DNA of 6,398 bases from Planctomycetota bacterium (GTDB taxonomy: Bacteria; Planctomycetota; UBA8742; SKZP01; JAIOTL01): assembly GCA_021106775.1 (NCBI GenBank), contig JAIOTL010000389.1, forward strand, positions 1-6,398, written 5' to 3'. A program made the translations under genes and the position numbers. Positions 1 to 6,398 of the stretch are shown here, one piece after another (positions within the stretch are counted from its first letter, which is position 1; the number at the start of each line of letters is the position of its first letter). Below the pieces are notes generated by a model. The model was not told the DNA's origin and searched no databases. It saw only the letters and a list, made by a program, of their open reading frames with translations.

Positions 1-1372
1 GGTTGAATTTGCGTATTTTCAGCAGAGATTGAATGATTGATTTGCGCAAAAGCCCTTCGCCTGTTCGAATCGGGTTATTCGCTTTCACGGATTTATCGTG
101 CTTCCATGGCGAATGTTCATAAATTTTCTGCTCAGGCACAAAACTATCGCTGAAAGTCTCCGAAAATCCTGCTCCGATGATGATGTCCTTCAGCATATCC
201 GTGAGTTTCTCGATGTCATTGGGTTTCACACCCTTAATTCGCATGTCTGATTTTGTCGGCACCTTGTCATAACCGTAAATCCTGCCCACTTCTTCAACCA
301 GGTCGATTTCGCGTTCGAGGTCGCGGCGGAACGAGGGTGCAGTTACATCGTAAACTTCATTTTCCTTGGAAACCGTAACTCCAAGCCCCAAACCTTTGAA
401 AATGCGCATCACATCTGCAATCGGGACTTCAATTCCCAGACATTTCTTGATAGCAGGCATTCTGAACACGATTTTGTTAGACGGCGCAACGATCTTGCCT
501 TGCTCGATAATATTTTCATGGATTATCGCACCGTCCCAAGATTCTGCAATCAGGCTTGCTGCACGACGGGATGCTTTCAGAATTGCACCAGGATCAACAC
601 CGCGTTCATAACGATATGACGAATCGCTGGAAAGTCCGAGCTTGCGTGAAGTACGACGTATGCTCATCGGCGAGAAATAAGCAGCTTCAAGCAGAACAGT
701 CGTCGTTTCCTCATTAATTTCGCTTTTCATCCCGCCCATTACACCACCTACACACTGCGGATTCTCTGCATCGGCAATTACACACATTTCAGTATCAAGC
801 ACATATTCGCGGTCATCAATCGCATGAATTTTCTCGTCTTTTCGTGCACGACGCACAACAATCCGATTTTCCGCAAGTTTATCAAAGTCAAATGCATGCA
901 AAGGCTGCGAATATTCAAGCATCACAAAGTTCGTGATGTCAGCAATGTTATTAATCGGTCGAATCGACTTTACCGATGATAAAGTTTCGATGTATTCCTG
1001 CAGCCATTTCGGAGATTCCTGAACTTTCACACCAGAAATAAGTTGAGCCGAGTAATACGGACACAAATCAGGACATTCCAGAGCAACCGACGTCAGCAAG
1101 TTTATATTTTTGCCTTTTGCTGTGTAATCGGCTTTCGGTTCTACAAAATCTACACCCAAAATCGCAGCAATTTCACGCGCCAAGCCGAGTGCGCCGTAAC
1201 AATCAGTCCTGTTGGAAGTAATCTCAAACTTAAATGCAGTATCTCCAGTTTCGCTTACCGGTATCATGTCTTCGCATTCAGTACCTGACATCGTAAACAG
1301 ATCATCAAGTTCGCTCGCGCCAACTTTGAAATCCACATACTGCTTCAGCCATTTGAGAGTTGTTTCCATCAT
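1..1372 (-). CDS. pheT: Phenylalanine--tRNA ligase beta subunit, 3' end cut by window edge
   Basis: This is the beta subunit of the cytoplasmic alpha2beta2 enzyme that charges tRNA-Phe with phenylalanine. The 457 codons in the window stay open to the left edge, so the C-terminus is missing. I translated the reverse strand and found: an N-terminal WLKQYVDF start typical of PheT; FEITSNRTDC at about residues 49-58; RPINNIADITNFVMLE and QPLHAFD at about 138-162; GVMGG at 210-214; the B3/B4 block SPMSIRR...SYRYERGVDP at about 234-261; and the B5 block FRRDLEREIDLVEEVGRIYGYD at about 348-369 (written in parts: FRRDLE, EIDLVEEV, RIYGYD). The catalytic-like domain begins near 400 (GFSE...SDSF) and is cut. 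About 100 residues of OB-fold (EMAP-II-like) tRNA-binding domain, usually found after residue 40, are absent. Two adjacent ATGs lie at 1370-1372 and 1367-1369. The second sits 7 bases after GGAG and may be the true start. The alpha-subunit gene pheS is not in the window. Identity is secure. Confidence 0.96.
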   Translation of the reverse strand, partial: MMETTLKWLKQYVDFKVGASELDDLFTMSGTECEDMIPVSETGDTAFKFEITSNRTDCYGALGLAREIAAILGVDFVEPKADYTAKGKNINLLTSVALECPDLCPYYSAQLISGVKVQESPKWLQEYIETLSSVKSIRPINNIADITNFVMLEYSQPLHAFDFDKLAENRIVVRRARKDEKIHAIDDREYVLDTEMCVIADAENPQCVGGVMGGMKSEINEETTTVLLEAAYFSPMSIRRTSRKLGLSSDSSYRYERGVDPGAILKASRRAASLIAESWDGAIIHENIIEQGKIVAPSNKIVFRMPAIKKCLGIEVPIADVMRIFKGLGLGVTVSKENEVYDVTAPSFRRDLEREIDLVEEVGRIYGYDKVPTKSDMRIKGVKPNDIEKLTDMLKDIIIGAGFSETFSDSFVPEQKIYEHSPWKHDKSVKANNPIRTGEGLLRKSIIQSLLKIRKFN

Positions 1373-1376
1373 TAAT

Positions 1377-1380
1377 CTCC
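1377..1380 (-). promoter_or_regulatory. Ribosome binding site of pheT
   Basis: GGAG reads on the minus strand. It is 4 bases before the first ATG and 7 bases before the second ATG of the ATGATG start. The spacing favours the second ATG, which would begin the protein METTLKWL. Confidence 0.6.
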
Positions 1381-1402
1381 AAAACCGACAAACAAGCCAG
1401 TT

Positions 1403-1430
1403 AAGATAGCAATATATCCTGTCTTCACAA
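1403..1430 (-). promoter_or_regulatory. Possible sigma70-type promoter for pheT
   Basis: On the minus strand a TTGTGA box (1425-1430) is followed by 16 bases and TATCTT (1403-1408). Each box matches four of six consensus positions. A transcript would start near 1396 and have a leader of about 24 bases. This is the best arrangement I found in front of pheT, but two weak boxes can arise by chance in AT-rich sequence. Confidence 0.25.
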
Positions 1431-1438
1431 GGAAATTA

Positions 1439-1467
1439 TGTACACCACCTTCCGCTTAACGTATAAT
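1439..1467 (+). promoter_or_regulatory. Possible distal promoter for the Lon-like gene
   Basis: TGTACA (1439-1444, four of six positions of the -35 consensus) is followed by 17 bases and a perfect TATAAT (1462-1467). A transcript would have a leader of about 210 bases and would include the paired hairpin repeat at 1536-1617. A second perfect TATAAT lies at 1502-1507 but has no recognisable -35 box at the right distance. Confidence 0.25.
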
Positions 1468-1535
1468 TCTCTGTGAACCAAATTGCATAAATTACGGTTT
1501 TTATAATAATGCTTTGAGACATATTTTTAAAGAAG

Positions 1536-1617
1536 TTGTCATTCCCAACTTGATTGGGAATCCAGAATTTATCTAATTCGGTAAAAAACTGGATTCCTGC
1601 TTTCGCAGGAATGACAA
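1536..1617. repeat. Paired inverted hairpin repeats, REP/BIME-like
   Basis: Two copies of one hairpin unit face each other across a 23-base AT-rich spacer. Unit one (1536-1565) is TTGTCATTCC, 11 bases, then GGAATCCAG; inside it an 8-bp perfect stem, ATTCCCAA with TTGGGAAT, surrounds a 5-base loop. Unit two (1589-1617) has the same outer sequence in reverse orientation, with an ATTCCTGC/GCAGGAAT stem around TTTC. The outer ends are conserved while the loops differ, as in bacterial REP-type dispersed repeats. A further unit lies at 4286-4313. No transposase is present. The hairpins lie in the untranslated region before the Lon-like gene. Confidence 0.85.
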
Positions 1618-1625
1618 GCAACAAC

Positions 1626-1640
1626 TGACATTTTATGTCA
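1626..1640. promoter_or_regulatory. Perfect palindrome upstream of the Lon-like gene, candidate operator
   Basis: TGACAT and its exact complement ATGTCA are separated by three T residues, giving a 15-base dyad about 50 bases before the start codon. CTGACA at 1625-1630, which overlaps the left arm, resembles a -35 box, but I see no good -10 at the normal distance. TATAAA at 1667-1672 is a possible -10 without a clear -35. The dyad could bind a regulator or be chance. It does not match the CIRCE heat-shock operator. Confidence 0.3.
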
Positions 1641-1680
1641 CCGAGCAATAATAAATAAATTTCACCTATAAATGACTTTC

Positions 1681-1687
1681 GAGGAGG
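1681..1687 (+). promoter_or_regulatory. Strong ribosome binding site of the Lon-like gene
   Basis: GAGGAGG is nearly complementary to the 3' end of 16S rRNA. It lies one base before the first ATG (1689) and four before the second (1692). The second ATG is therefore the better-spaced start, and the protein would be one residue shorter. Confidence 0.75.
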
Positions 1688-1688
1688 A

Positions 1689-4205
1689 ATGATGAGTAAC
1701 TCGATTTCACCTGAGAATTTTATGTTATCACCAGATCAATTGAAGTGGTGCTGCGATCTCGAAAGTTACGATTATCTGAAAACCGGAATTATTCCGAGAA
1801 TTACAGGAACAGTTGGACAAAAACGCGCATTGAACGCCATTGACCTGGGTTTGGAAATTGAAGCACCAGGCTATAATATTTTTGTTACGGGCTTTCCCGG
1901 CTCTGGCAGGTCATATACGATTAAGACGATTCTATCACATATTGACAAAAGAATTGCACCTGCCAAAGACTGCTGTTACGTAAATAATTTCAAAGATGCA
2001 TCAAGACCCAAGCTTATCGAGTTGGAATCAGGCAAAGGCAAGATTCTCAAACAGGAAATGAAAGCTTTCATTGAGCAGGTGCAAACACGTTTAAACACTA
2101 TATTTGAGGAAGAAAAATTCAGAATTGAGCGTGACGAAATTGCTGATAAATTTCAGAAGCGTGAAAAAACGCTTTTCACACAATTCGAGCTTCGAGTAAA
2201 GAAGGAAGGTCTTGCAATTGTGTATATTCAGCGTGGTTCTGTGCAAACTCCTGAGATATTTCCTGTTGTCGATGAAAAACCCGTACCACTTGATACACTT
2301 GAAGTTGGAGAGCATAAAGACAAATATAACGAAGAAGAATTGAAAGAAATTGTAGATAAAATCGACGAATTTAAGCTTGAAATGAACAAGCTCCTTCAGG
2401 AAGGCAGACGTTTAGCCAAGGAAATGATGCGCGAAATCAAGGTTCTTGAGCAATATGTTGCTCGAAACGTCATCGAGGACTTGATACAAAACGTGCAGGA
2501 AGAATTTGTCGGCAATCTTCGTGTAAAGAAATATCTCGACGACGTGATAAAACATATGTTGGATAATCTTGAGAACTTTCGTAAGGAAGACATCGAAAAA
2601 AATCCGATGCAGATGTTACAGAAACAGCATTCGTCGCTGCGTGAATATGAAGTGAATATTGTCATTGATACTGCGGAAATCGACGAACCGCCAATTATCA
2701 TCGAGAAAAATCCGACATTTACGAATCTTTTCGGCACGGTTGAACGAGAATTCGAGCGCAGTGGTGCAGTTATCACGGATTTCACAAAAATTAAGGCGGG
2801 TTCGCTTCTGCGGGCAGACGGCGGTTTCCTGGTGCTAAATGTTCGGGATATTATCGCGGAGCCGGGCGTTTGGCGCAATCTCGTGCGAACGCTAAAGAAT
2901 CGCGAGCTTGAGATTCAAACCCTTGAATCCTCGCTGATGCTTGCGCCATCAGTGATAAAACCAGAACCCATCCCGATTTATTTGAAAGTCATTCTTCTTG
3001 GTGACGAGCGTTATTATCAGCTTTTGAATTATTATGATGAGGATTTTCTCAAGATTTTCAAGATTAAAGCGGAATTTGACAGTACAACGTCAATTTCAAA
3101 GGGACATTTGAAGGAATTTGCTGCAGTACTCGACAATCTCATCCGCGAAGAGAAAATGCAAAATTTTACTCCTGACGGGTACGCGGCAATTATTGAGGAA
3201 TCGGTGCGTTTCGCAGGTCGAAGGAATAAAATTAGCACCCGTTTCGGCGAAATTGCGGACCTTGTGCGCGAAGCGAATCATTGGGCAAAAGAATTCGAGA
3301 AGGACAAGATAGATTCTGATGCTGTGCAGAAAGCGATAACAGAACGTGAGGAACGGCATCGGCTTGTTGACGAGAAATATCAGGAAATGCTTCTTGAAGA
3401 GGTGCTTCTGGTCTCAACTGACGGCAAGCGTGTCGGGCAAATTAACGGGCTTGCGGTTTTCGGAATTGCCCATTATTTTGGCAAACCTTCGCGAATCACG
3501 GCGTCAGCAGGTGTCGGGCGTGCAGGAATCATCAATATCGAGCGGGAATCACGACTTTCCGGATCGATTCATGACAAGGGTGTACTTATTCTGTCGGGAT
3601 TTTTGCGCGATAAGTATGCACAAAACATGCCTCTGGCGTTGTCGGCATCGCTGACTTTTGAACAGAATTATGGCGGAGTTGACGGCGACAGTGCCACAAT
3701 TGCTGAAACTGTCTGTCTTTTATCAGCAATCGCGCAGATTCCCATCAGGCAAGATCTTGCGGTTACCGGCTCGATGAATCAGAAGGGCGATGCGCAGGCG
3801 ATTGGCGGCGTGAACCAGAAAATTGAAGGTTTTTTCGGTCTTTGCCGAGACCGCGAATTTACAGGTACTCAGGGTGTTGTTATTCCAGTCTCAAACGTTG
3901 AAGATTTAATGCTCAGACAAGATGTCATTGATGCTGCGAATCAAGAAAATTTCAAGGTTTATTCGGTTTCGAATATCGATGAAGCAATTGAGATTTTCTT
4001 CGGGATACCTGCTGGAATTGTTGACGAAGAAACCGGAAACTATCCTGAAGGAAGCGTACATCGGGCAATTCAAGACAGACTACGAAAACTTCTGGATTCA
4101 GGCAACGCAGAGCCTTCGATTATCAATGTTCTGGAGAATAAAGGTCCAATTAAATCTGATATACCCGAACCGCCGCAAGACCCGCCACCGCCAGGCGTAA
4201 AGTAA
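1689..4205 (+). CDS. Lon-family protease with AAA domain, LonB/LonC-like (COG1067 type)
   Basis: This is a complete Lon-related serine protease of 838 residues, a normal length for this family. It differs from classical LonA because it lacks the LonA N-terminal substrate domain. The AAA domain starts early with a P-loop, GFPGSGRS (68-75). A long charged helical, probably coiled-coil, insertion (about 110-300) follows. The domain resumes with the Walker B region GGFLVLN (378-384), the sensor-1 region KVILLGD (433-439) and a sensor-2-like region around 510-530. The proteolytic domain (about 575-775) has GVDGDSAT with Ser668 and GGVNQKIEG with Lys711. Their 43-residue spacing equals Ser679-Lys722 of E. 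coli Lon, so the dyad is intact. The P-loop lysine is Arg74 and the Walker B acid is Asn384, so ATP use may be weak or absent, as reported for LonC of Meiothermus. I see no signal peptide or membrane segment, so it is probably cytoplasmic. The C-terminus ends in a proline-rich tail (PEPPQDPPPPG). Substrates are unknown. Confidence 0.95.
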   Translation: MMSNSISPENFMLSPDQLKWCCDLESYDYLKTGIIPRITGTVGQKRALNAIDLGLEIEAPGYNIFVTGFPGSGRSYTIKTILSHIDKRIAPAKDCCYVNNFKDASRPKLIELESGKGKILKQEMKAFIEQVQTRLNTIFEEEKFRIERDEIADKFQKREKTLFTQFELRVKKEGLAIVYIQRGSVQTPEIFPVVDEKPVPLDTLEVGEHKDKYNEEELKEIVDKIDEFKLEMNKLLQEGRRLAKEMMREIKVLEQYVARNVIEDLIQNVQEEFVGNLRVKKYLDDVIKHMLDNLENFRKEDIEKNPMQMLQKQHSSLREYEVNIVIDTAEIDEPPIIIEKNPTFTNLFGTVEREFERSGAVITDFTKIKAGSLLRADGGFLVLNVRDIIAEPGVWRNLVRTLKNRELEIQTLESSLMLAPSVIKPEPIPIYLKVILLGDERYYQLLNYYDEDFLKIFKIKAEFDSTTSISKGHLKEFAAVLDNLIREEKMQNFTPDGYAAIIEESVRFAGRRNKISTRFGEIADLVREANHWAKEFEKDKIDSDAVQKAITEREERHRLVDEKYQEMLLEEVLLVSTDGKRVGQINGLAVFGIAHYFGKPSRITASAGVGRAGIINIERESRLSGSIHDKGVLILSGFLRDKYAQNMPLALSASLTFEQNYGGVDGDSATIAETVCLLSAIAQIPIRQDLAVTGSMNQKGDAQAIGGVNQKIEGFFGLCRDREFTGTQGVVIPVSNVEDLMLRQDVIDAANQENFKVYSVSNIDEAIEIFFGIPAGIVDEETGNYPEGSVHRAIQDRLRKLLDSGNAEPSIINVLENKGPIKSDIPEPPQDPPPPGVK

Positions 4206-4207
4206 TC

Positions 4208-4277
4208 CAGTAGGACAAGCATCTTGCCTGTCAATGCAAGCGTTCAATCAGTAGGACAGGCATCTTGCCTGTCCTAC
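4208..4277. repeat. Two tandem copies of a dispersed hairpin repeat
   Basis: The 25-base unit occurs at 4208-4232 and 4249-4273. The copies differ at one base (CAGTAGGACAAG versus CAGTAGGACAGG, then CATCTTGCCTGTC in both). The second copy extends to an 11-bp perfect stem: GTAGGACAGGC (4251-4261), loop ATCTT, GCCTGTCCTAC (4267-4277). In the first copy the stem is shorter and has one mismatch. The array begins three bases after the protease stop codon. The hairpin could help end or stabilise transcripts of the two converging genes, but no T-run follows it on either strand, so it is not a canonical intrinsic terminator. Confidence 0.85.
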
Positions 4278-4285
4278 CGAAGATT

Positions 4286-4313
4286 CTGGATTCCTGCGTT
4301 CGCAGGAATGACA
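4286..4313. repeat. Further copy of the CTGGATTCC hairpin repeat
   Basis: This unit, CTGGATTCCTGC, loop GTTC, GCAGGAATGACA, matches 27 of 28 bases of the unit at 1589-1616 in the same orientation. The only difference is the first loop base. Its 8-bp stem ATTCCTGC/GCAGGAAT is perfect. It starts eight bases after the preceding hairpin repeat ends. Confidence 0.85.
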
Positions 4314-4322
4314 CGGGGTGGT

Positions 4323-4372
4323 TGAGCGGAGTCGAAACTATCAATGTTACGTATTGCCTTCGACTACGCTCA
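4323..4372. repeat. Inverted repeat of the TGAGCGGAGTCGAA type
   Basis: TGAGCGGAGTCGAA (4323-4336) pairs with TTCGACTACGCTCA (4359-4372) in 13 of 14 positions across a 22-base loop. I recall this sequence as a dispersed repeat in many environmental bacterial genomes. It follows the previous repeat by nine bases, so three repeat types sit end to end. Confidence 0.75.
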
Positions 4373-4379
4373 GGCGACG

Positions 4380-4566
4380 TTTCTTCAACCTCAACAAGGG
4401 GATGTGTTTTAGCGAATCAGCACGGCACAAGCAGTTGTATGACTGCTGTTCGTCCGTATTTGTTGCTGAATCGATTTCATAGCAAATTAATAGCAAAATA
4501 CTGCGAATTTATCTGCATAACGCCTGCAAAACGCTACATATTGCTAAATTGATGCCTTTATGAATA
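4380..4566. other. Intergenic stretch between converging genes with no gene seen
   Basis: No convincing reading frame or RNA gene is visible here. A weak 6-bp hairpin, AGCAGT (4430-4435) with ACTGCT (4442-4447), has no T-run on either strand. TAGCAAA occurs twice, at 4480-4486 and 4491-4497. The stretch becomes AT-rich toward the stop codon of the transglutaminase gene at 4567-4569. Terminators for both converging genes would be expected between 4206 and 4566, but I cannot point to a canonical one. Confidence 0.5.
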
Positions 4567-6398
4567 TTATTCCTTGGTGTGAAGCTGTTTCTGCAAATGT
4601 TTTTTCAGGTTGCCAAGCTTGGTTTTAAAATCCTTGAATTCGTTGTATTTCATGCCGAAACGGGCGTAATAATACGACAATACCAGCGAATTTAGCATTG
4701 TTGAAATGAGTGCGGAAAATCCGTCAATGCGTTTGTTGAACTCGATCCAGGTTTCGCTTGGACTTCTGCTGTATCCAAACTTCCTGAACAATCGCTCTAA
4801 ATCCCTGAAGTCCGAAATAAGCCTGTTTTCGATGATGCGTGATTTTCTCGATTTCCTTGAATCTCGTACTCCTGAATCGGAATTGCCATTATTGAAAATA
4901 CCCAGTAGCATTAAAAATTTCCGCGAAATCCACGACCTGTACAAAATCGCGGGAATCAATAGAATCATTATAACAAGAAGCAGACTACGAAAACCGCTAC
5001 CGAGTAAGAATTTCACAAAAGATGCAAATTTCGATAACATTTCGTCATTGTCATATTCAGTCAGGAATTTACCGAAGATTTCACCTTTATCTTTATCGTC
5101 TTTTTCATCTTGCATCAGCATGTTTTCTGTATCAGAAAATAATTCATCAATTCTGTCGGGTTCATTATTGTCATTGTTATCCACAGCATCGTCTTTTGCT
5201 GATTCGTCAAAATTGTTGTAATATTTCGGGAGTTCATAAATGTCGTTCTCAACTTGCGAGATTTTTTGGTCTCTTTCCCAATCGGGCGTCGCATCGAATC
5301 GATACCATCCAAAATCCTTGAAATATACCTCAAACCAAAGATGCGCACGCAGATATTGCACTTCGTAGCGAAATTCTTCCTCCAGCCATTTGCCGCCGCG
5401 ATATCCAACAACAATTCGCGTAGGAATCCCAAGATACCTCAGTAAAACCGCTGCTGCCGTATTAAACAGCGTACAATTACCAATCCTTGATTTAAACAGG
5501 AAGAATTTGAGTGGATTTTCGTGGGCAGGCACTTTCGGCGGAGCGATTTCATACGTGAATTTATAAGGAGCACAACTATTTTTCAGAAATCTGATAACTG
5601 CTCGAATAATGTCAATATCTGAATATTTGTCCGCGATAAACTCGGTGAATTCTGGATTAATCTTTGATTCTTCGATGATTTGCATTGCCAATTCATATAA
5701 ATCAGCATCGAATTTCCCCACACCAAGCCAATGTTTTTCCGCTTTTCCTTTACCACGAGTGCACACTAGTGCTTTTAGCTTGTCATAATCAAAATGAAAC
5801 GAATCAATGCTGTATTGCAGTTGTTGACTCAAAGTATTGGATAATAATTCTCCTGTATCTGCATTGACATTGAAACTGTTTAAATGAACGCGCAAAGGAA
5901 AATCAGGCGTGAAAAGCATCGGATAATGTTGCTCAGGAAAAAGCTGGTATTGGGCAGTAATTTTATTCGAATCAAAATCGCTGCTGAAAACCACATTTGA
6001 CAGTATTCCACCACGAGTATTATTTGAGCCTTCGAGAATTTCGTACATCAGCGGGAATACATATTCAGTTTTTTTTCCTTCTGACCAAGCTATTTTGTTT
6101 TGCTTGCTTGAAATCCATCTTTCATTGTCATAAACGTCGAAAACCTTCACTTTTGTGTAAAAATCATCGAATTTAAATCGTTTTCCCACCTGTCCGAGCT
6201 TTGAGAAGTTGACGTAGAAACGAGGTTGCTTATTCAGCAGGCTTGAAAGGAATGAGTATCGCGGATTTACTTCGGAAGTTTCCTCTGGTGCTTTTGTACG
6301 CTGATTTTTCACTTCATCTTCGTCAAAAGCGGAAGGATATTCTTCATAATCATCTTCAAATTTGAAATTGTATGGGTCAAAATCGTTTTCAGGAATAA
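4567..6398 (-). CDS. Transglutaminase-like membrane protein, TgpA/DUF4129 type, 5' end cut by window edge
   Basis: This is a protein with a papain-fold transglutaminase core. Numbers here count the GTG codon at 6310-6312 as residue 1. The catalytic triad is visible: Cys280 in RIGNC, followed by AVLLRYLGIPTRIVVGYRGG in two adjoining pieces (AVLLRYLGIP, TRIVVGYRGG); His324 in RAHLWFEVY; and Asp340 in GWYRFDATPDW. KVFDVYDNERW (56-66) matches the region before the core in TgpA proteins. A very acidic linker (about 369-409) leads to one membrane helix (about 443-458, SLLLVIMILLIPAILY). A basic stretch (SRKSRKSR) and a C-terminal DUF4129-like domain (about 497-562, ending near YYYARFG) follow. The topology implied is catalytic domain outside, tail in the cytoplasm. 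The frame stays open for 28 more codons upstream of GTG to the edge, and no ribosome binding site precedes GTG. The true start and the usual N-terminal membrane helices therefore probably lie beyond the window. Such genes often sit beside MoxR ATPase and DUF58 genes. Substrate unknown. Confidence 0.9.
   Translation of the reverse strand, partial: IPENDFDPYNFKFEDDYEEYPSAFDEDEVKNQRTKAPEETSEVNPRYSFLSSLLNKQPRFYVNFSKLGQVGKRFKFDDFYTKVKVFDVYDNERWISSKQNKIAWSEGKKTEYVFPLMYEILEGSNNTRGGILSNVVFSSDFDSNKITAQYQLFPEQHYPMLFTPDFPLRVHLNSFNVNADTGELLSNTLSQQLQYSIDSFHFDYDKLKALVCTRGKGKAEKHWLGVGKFDADLYELAMQIIEESKINPEFTEFIADKYSDIDIIRAVIRFLKNSCAPYKFTYEIAPPKVPAHENPLKFFLFKSRIGNCTLFNTAAAVLLRYLGIPTRIVVGYRGGKWLEEEFRYEVQYLRAHLWFEVYFKDFGWYRFDATPDWERDQKISQVENDIYELPKYYNNFDESAKDDAVDNNDNNEPDRIDELFSDTENMLMQDEKDDKDKGEIFGKFLTEYDNDEMLSKFASFVKFLLGSGFRSLLLVIMILLIPAILYRSWISRKFLMLLGIFNNGNSDSGVRDSRKSRKSRIIENRLISDFRDLERLFRKFGYSRSPSETWIEFNKRIDGFSALISTMLNSLVLSYYYARFGMKYNEFKDFKTKLGNLKKHLQKQLHTKE

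Noticed and set aside
1424..1477. TTCACA (1424-1429) and TGTGAA (1472-1477) as a divided operator
   Set aside because: The arms are six bases long and 42 bases apart, which is easily expected by chance in AT-rich sequence.
1436..1648. Minus-strand reading frame of 70 codons between pheT and the protease gene
   Set aside because: Its middle is simply the hairpin repeat translated (VIPAKAGIQ, a familiar spurious product of this repeat type), and I see no ribosome binding site.
2396..2878. Minus-strand reading frame of 160 codons inside the protease gene
   Set aside because: It lies entirely antisense to a well-supported conserved coding region, is rich in Ser and Arg as antisense frames often are, and resembles no family I know.
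4208..4277. Possible CRISPR array
   Set aside because: Only two copies are present, the gap is 16 bases, the unit is a strong hairpin of a dispersed-repeat type, and no cas gene is nearby.
4430..4447. AGCAGT/ACTGCT hairpin as an intrinsic terminator
   Set aside because: The stem is only six pairs and no T-run follows on either strand.
4265..4552. Plus-strand reading frame of 95 codons after the protease gene
   Set aside because: It starts inside one repeat and runs through two more; the predicted product is translated repeat with no recognisable domain.
4706..5221. Plus-strand reading frame of 171 codons opposite the transglutaminase gene
   Set aside because: It is antisense to the membrane helix and DUF4129-like part of the transglutaminase gene, has a serine-rich low-complexity composition and no family match I recognise.

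Overview
The window holds three protein genes and two non-coding intervals. From left to right these are the N-terminal two thirds of pheT on the minus strand, a divergent 838-residue Lon-family protease on the plus strand, and a transglutaminase-like membrane protein of the TgpA type on the minus strand. The last gene converges on the protease and runs off the right edge. Both outer genes are cut by the window ends. The pheT-protease gap (about 316 bases) carries both start regions and a paired hairpin repeat. The gap between the protease and the transglutaminase gene (about 360 bases) packs three unrelated-looking dispersed repeats into 170 bases, followed by about 190 bases in which I see no gene.

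The organism looks like a bacterium of moderate to low GC that uses ordinary Shine-Dalgarno starts. The PheT is a short form without the usual OB-fold tRNA-binding insertion. As I recall, that form occurs in Planctomycetota and some neighbouring or candidate phyla. The intergenic repeats belong to types I remember as abundant in uncultured, repeat-rich genomes. I therefore suspect an uncultured member of the planctomycete-like or candidate phyla, but the sequence does not settle this.

The three genes do not form an operon: the first two diverge and the last two converge. PheT is a housekeeping translation enzyme. The Lon-like protein is an intact Ser-Lys protease whose ATP-binding motifs look degenerate, so it may be a weak or ATP-independent relative. 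The TgpA-type protein is expected at the inner membrane with its catalytic domain outside, and it keeps the Cys-His-Asp triad.

I do not see an undescribed multi-gene system. The points most worth checking are the degenerate nucleotide-binding motifs in the Lon-like protease, the missing OB-fold in PheT, the repeat cluster at 4208-4372, and the near-identical 28-bp direct repeats on both sides of the protease gene.
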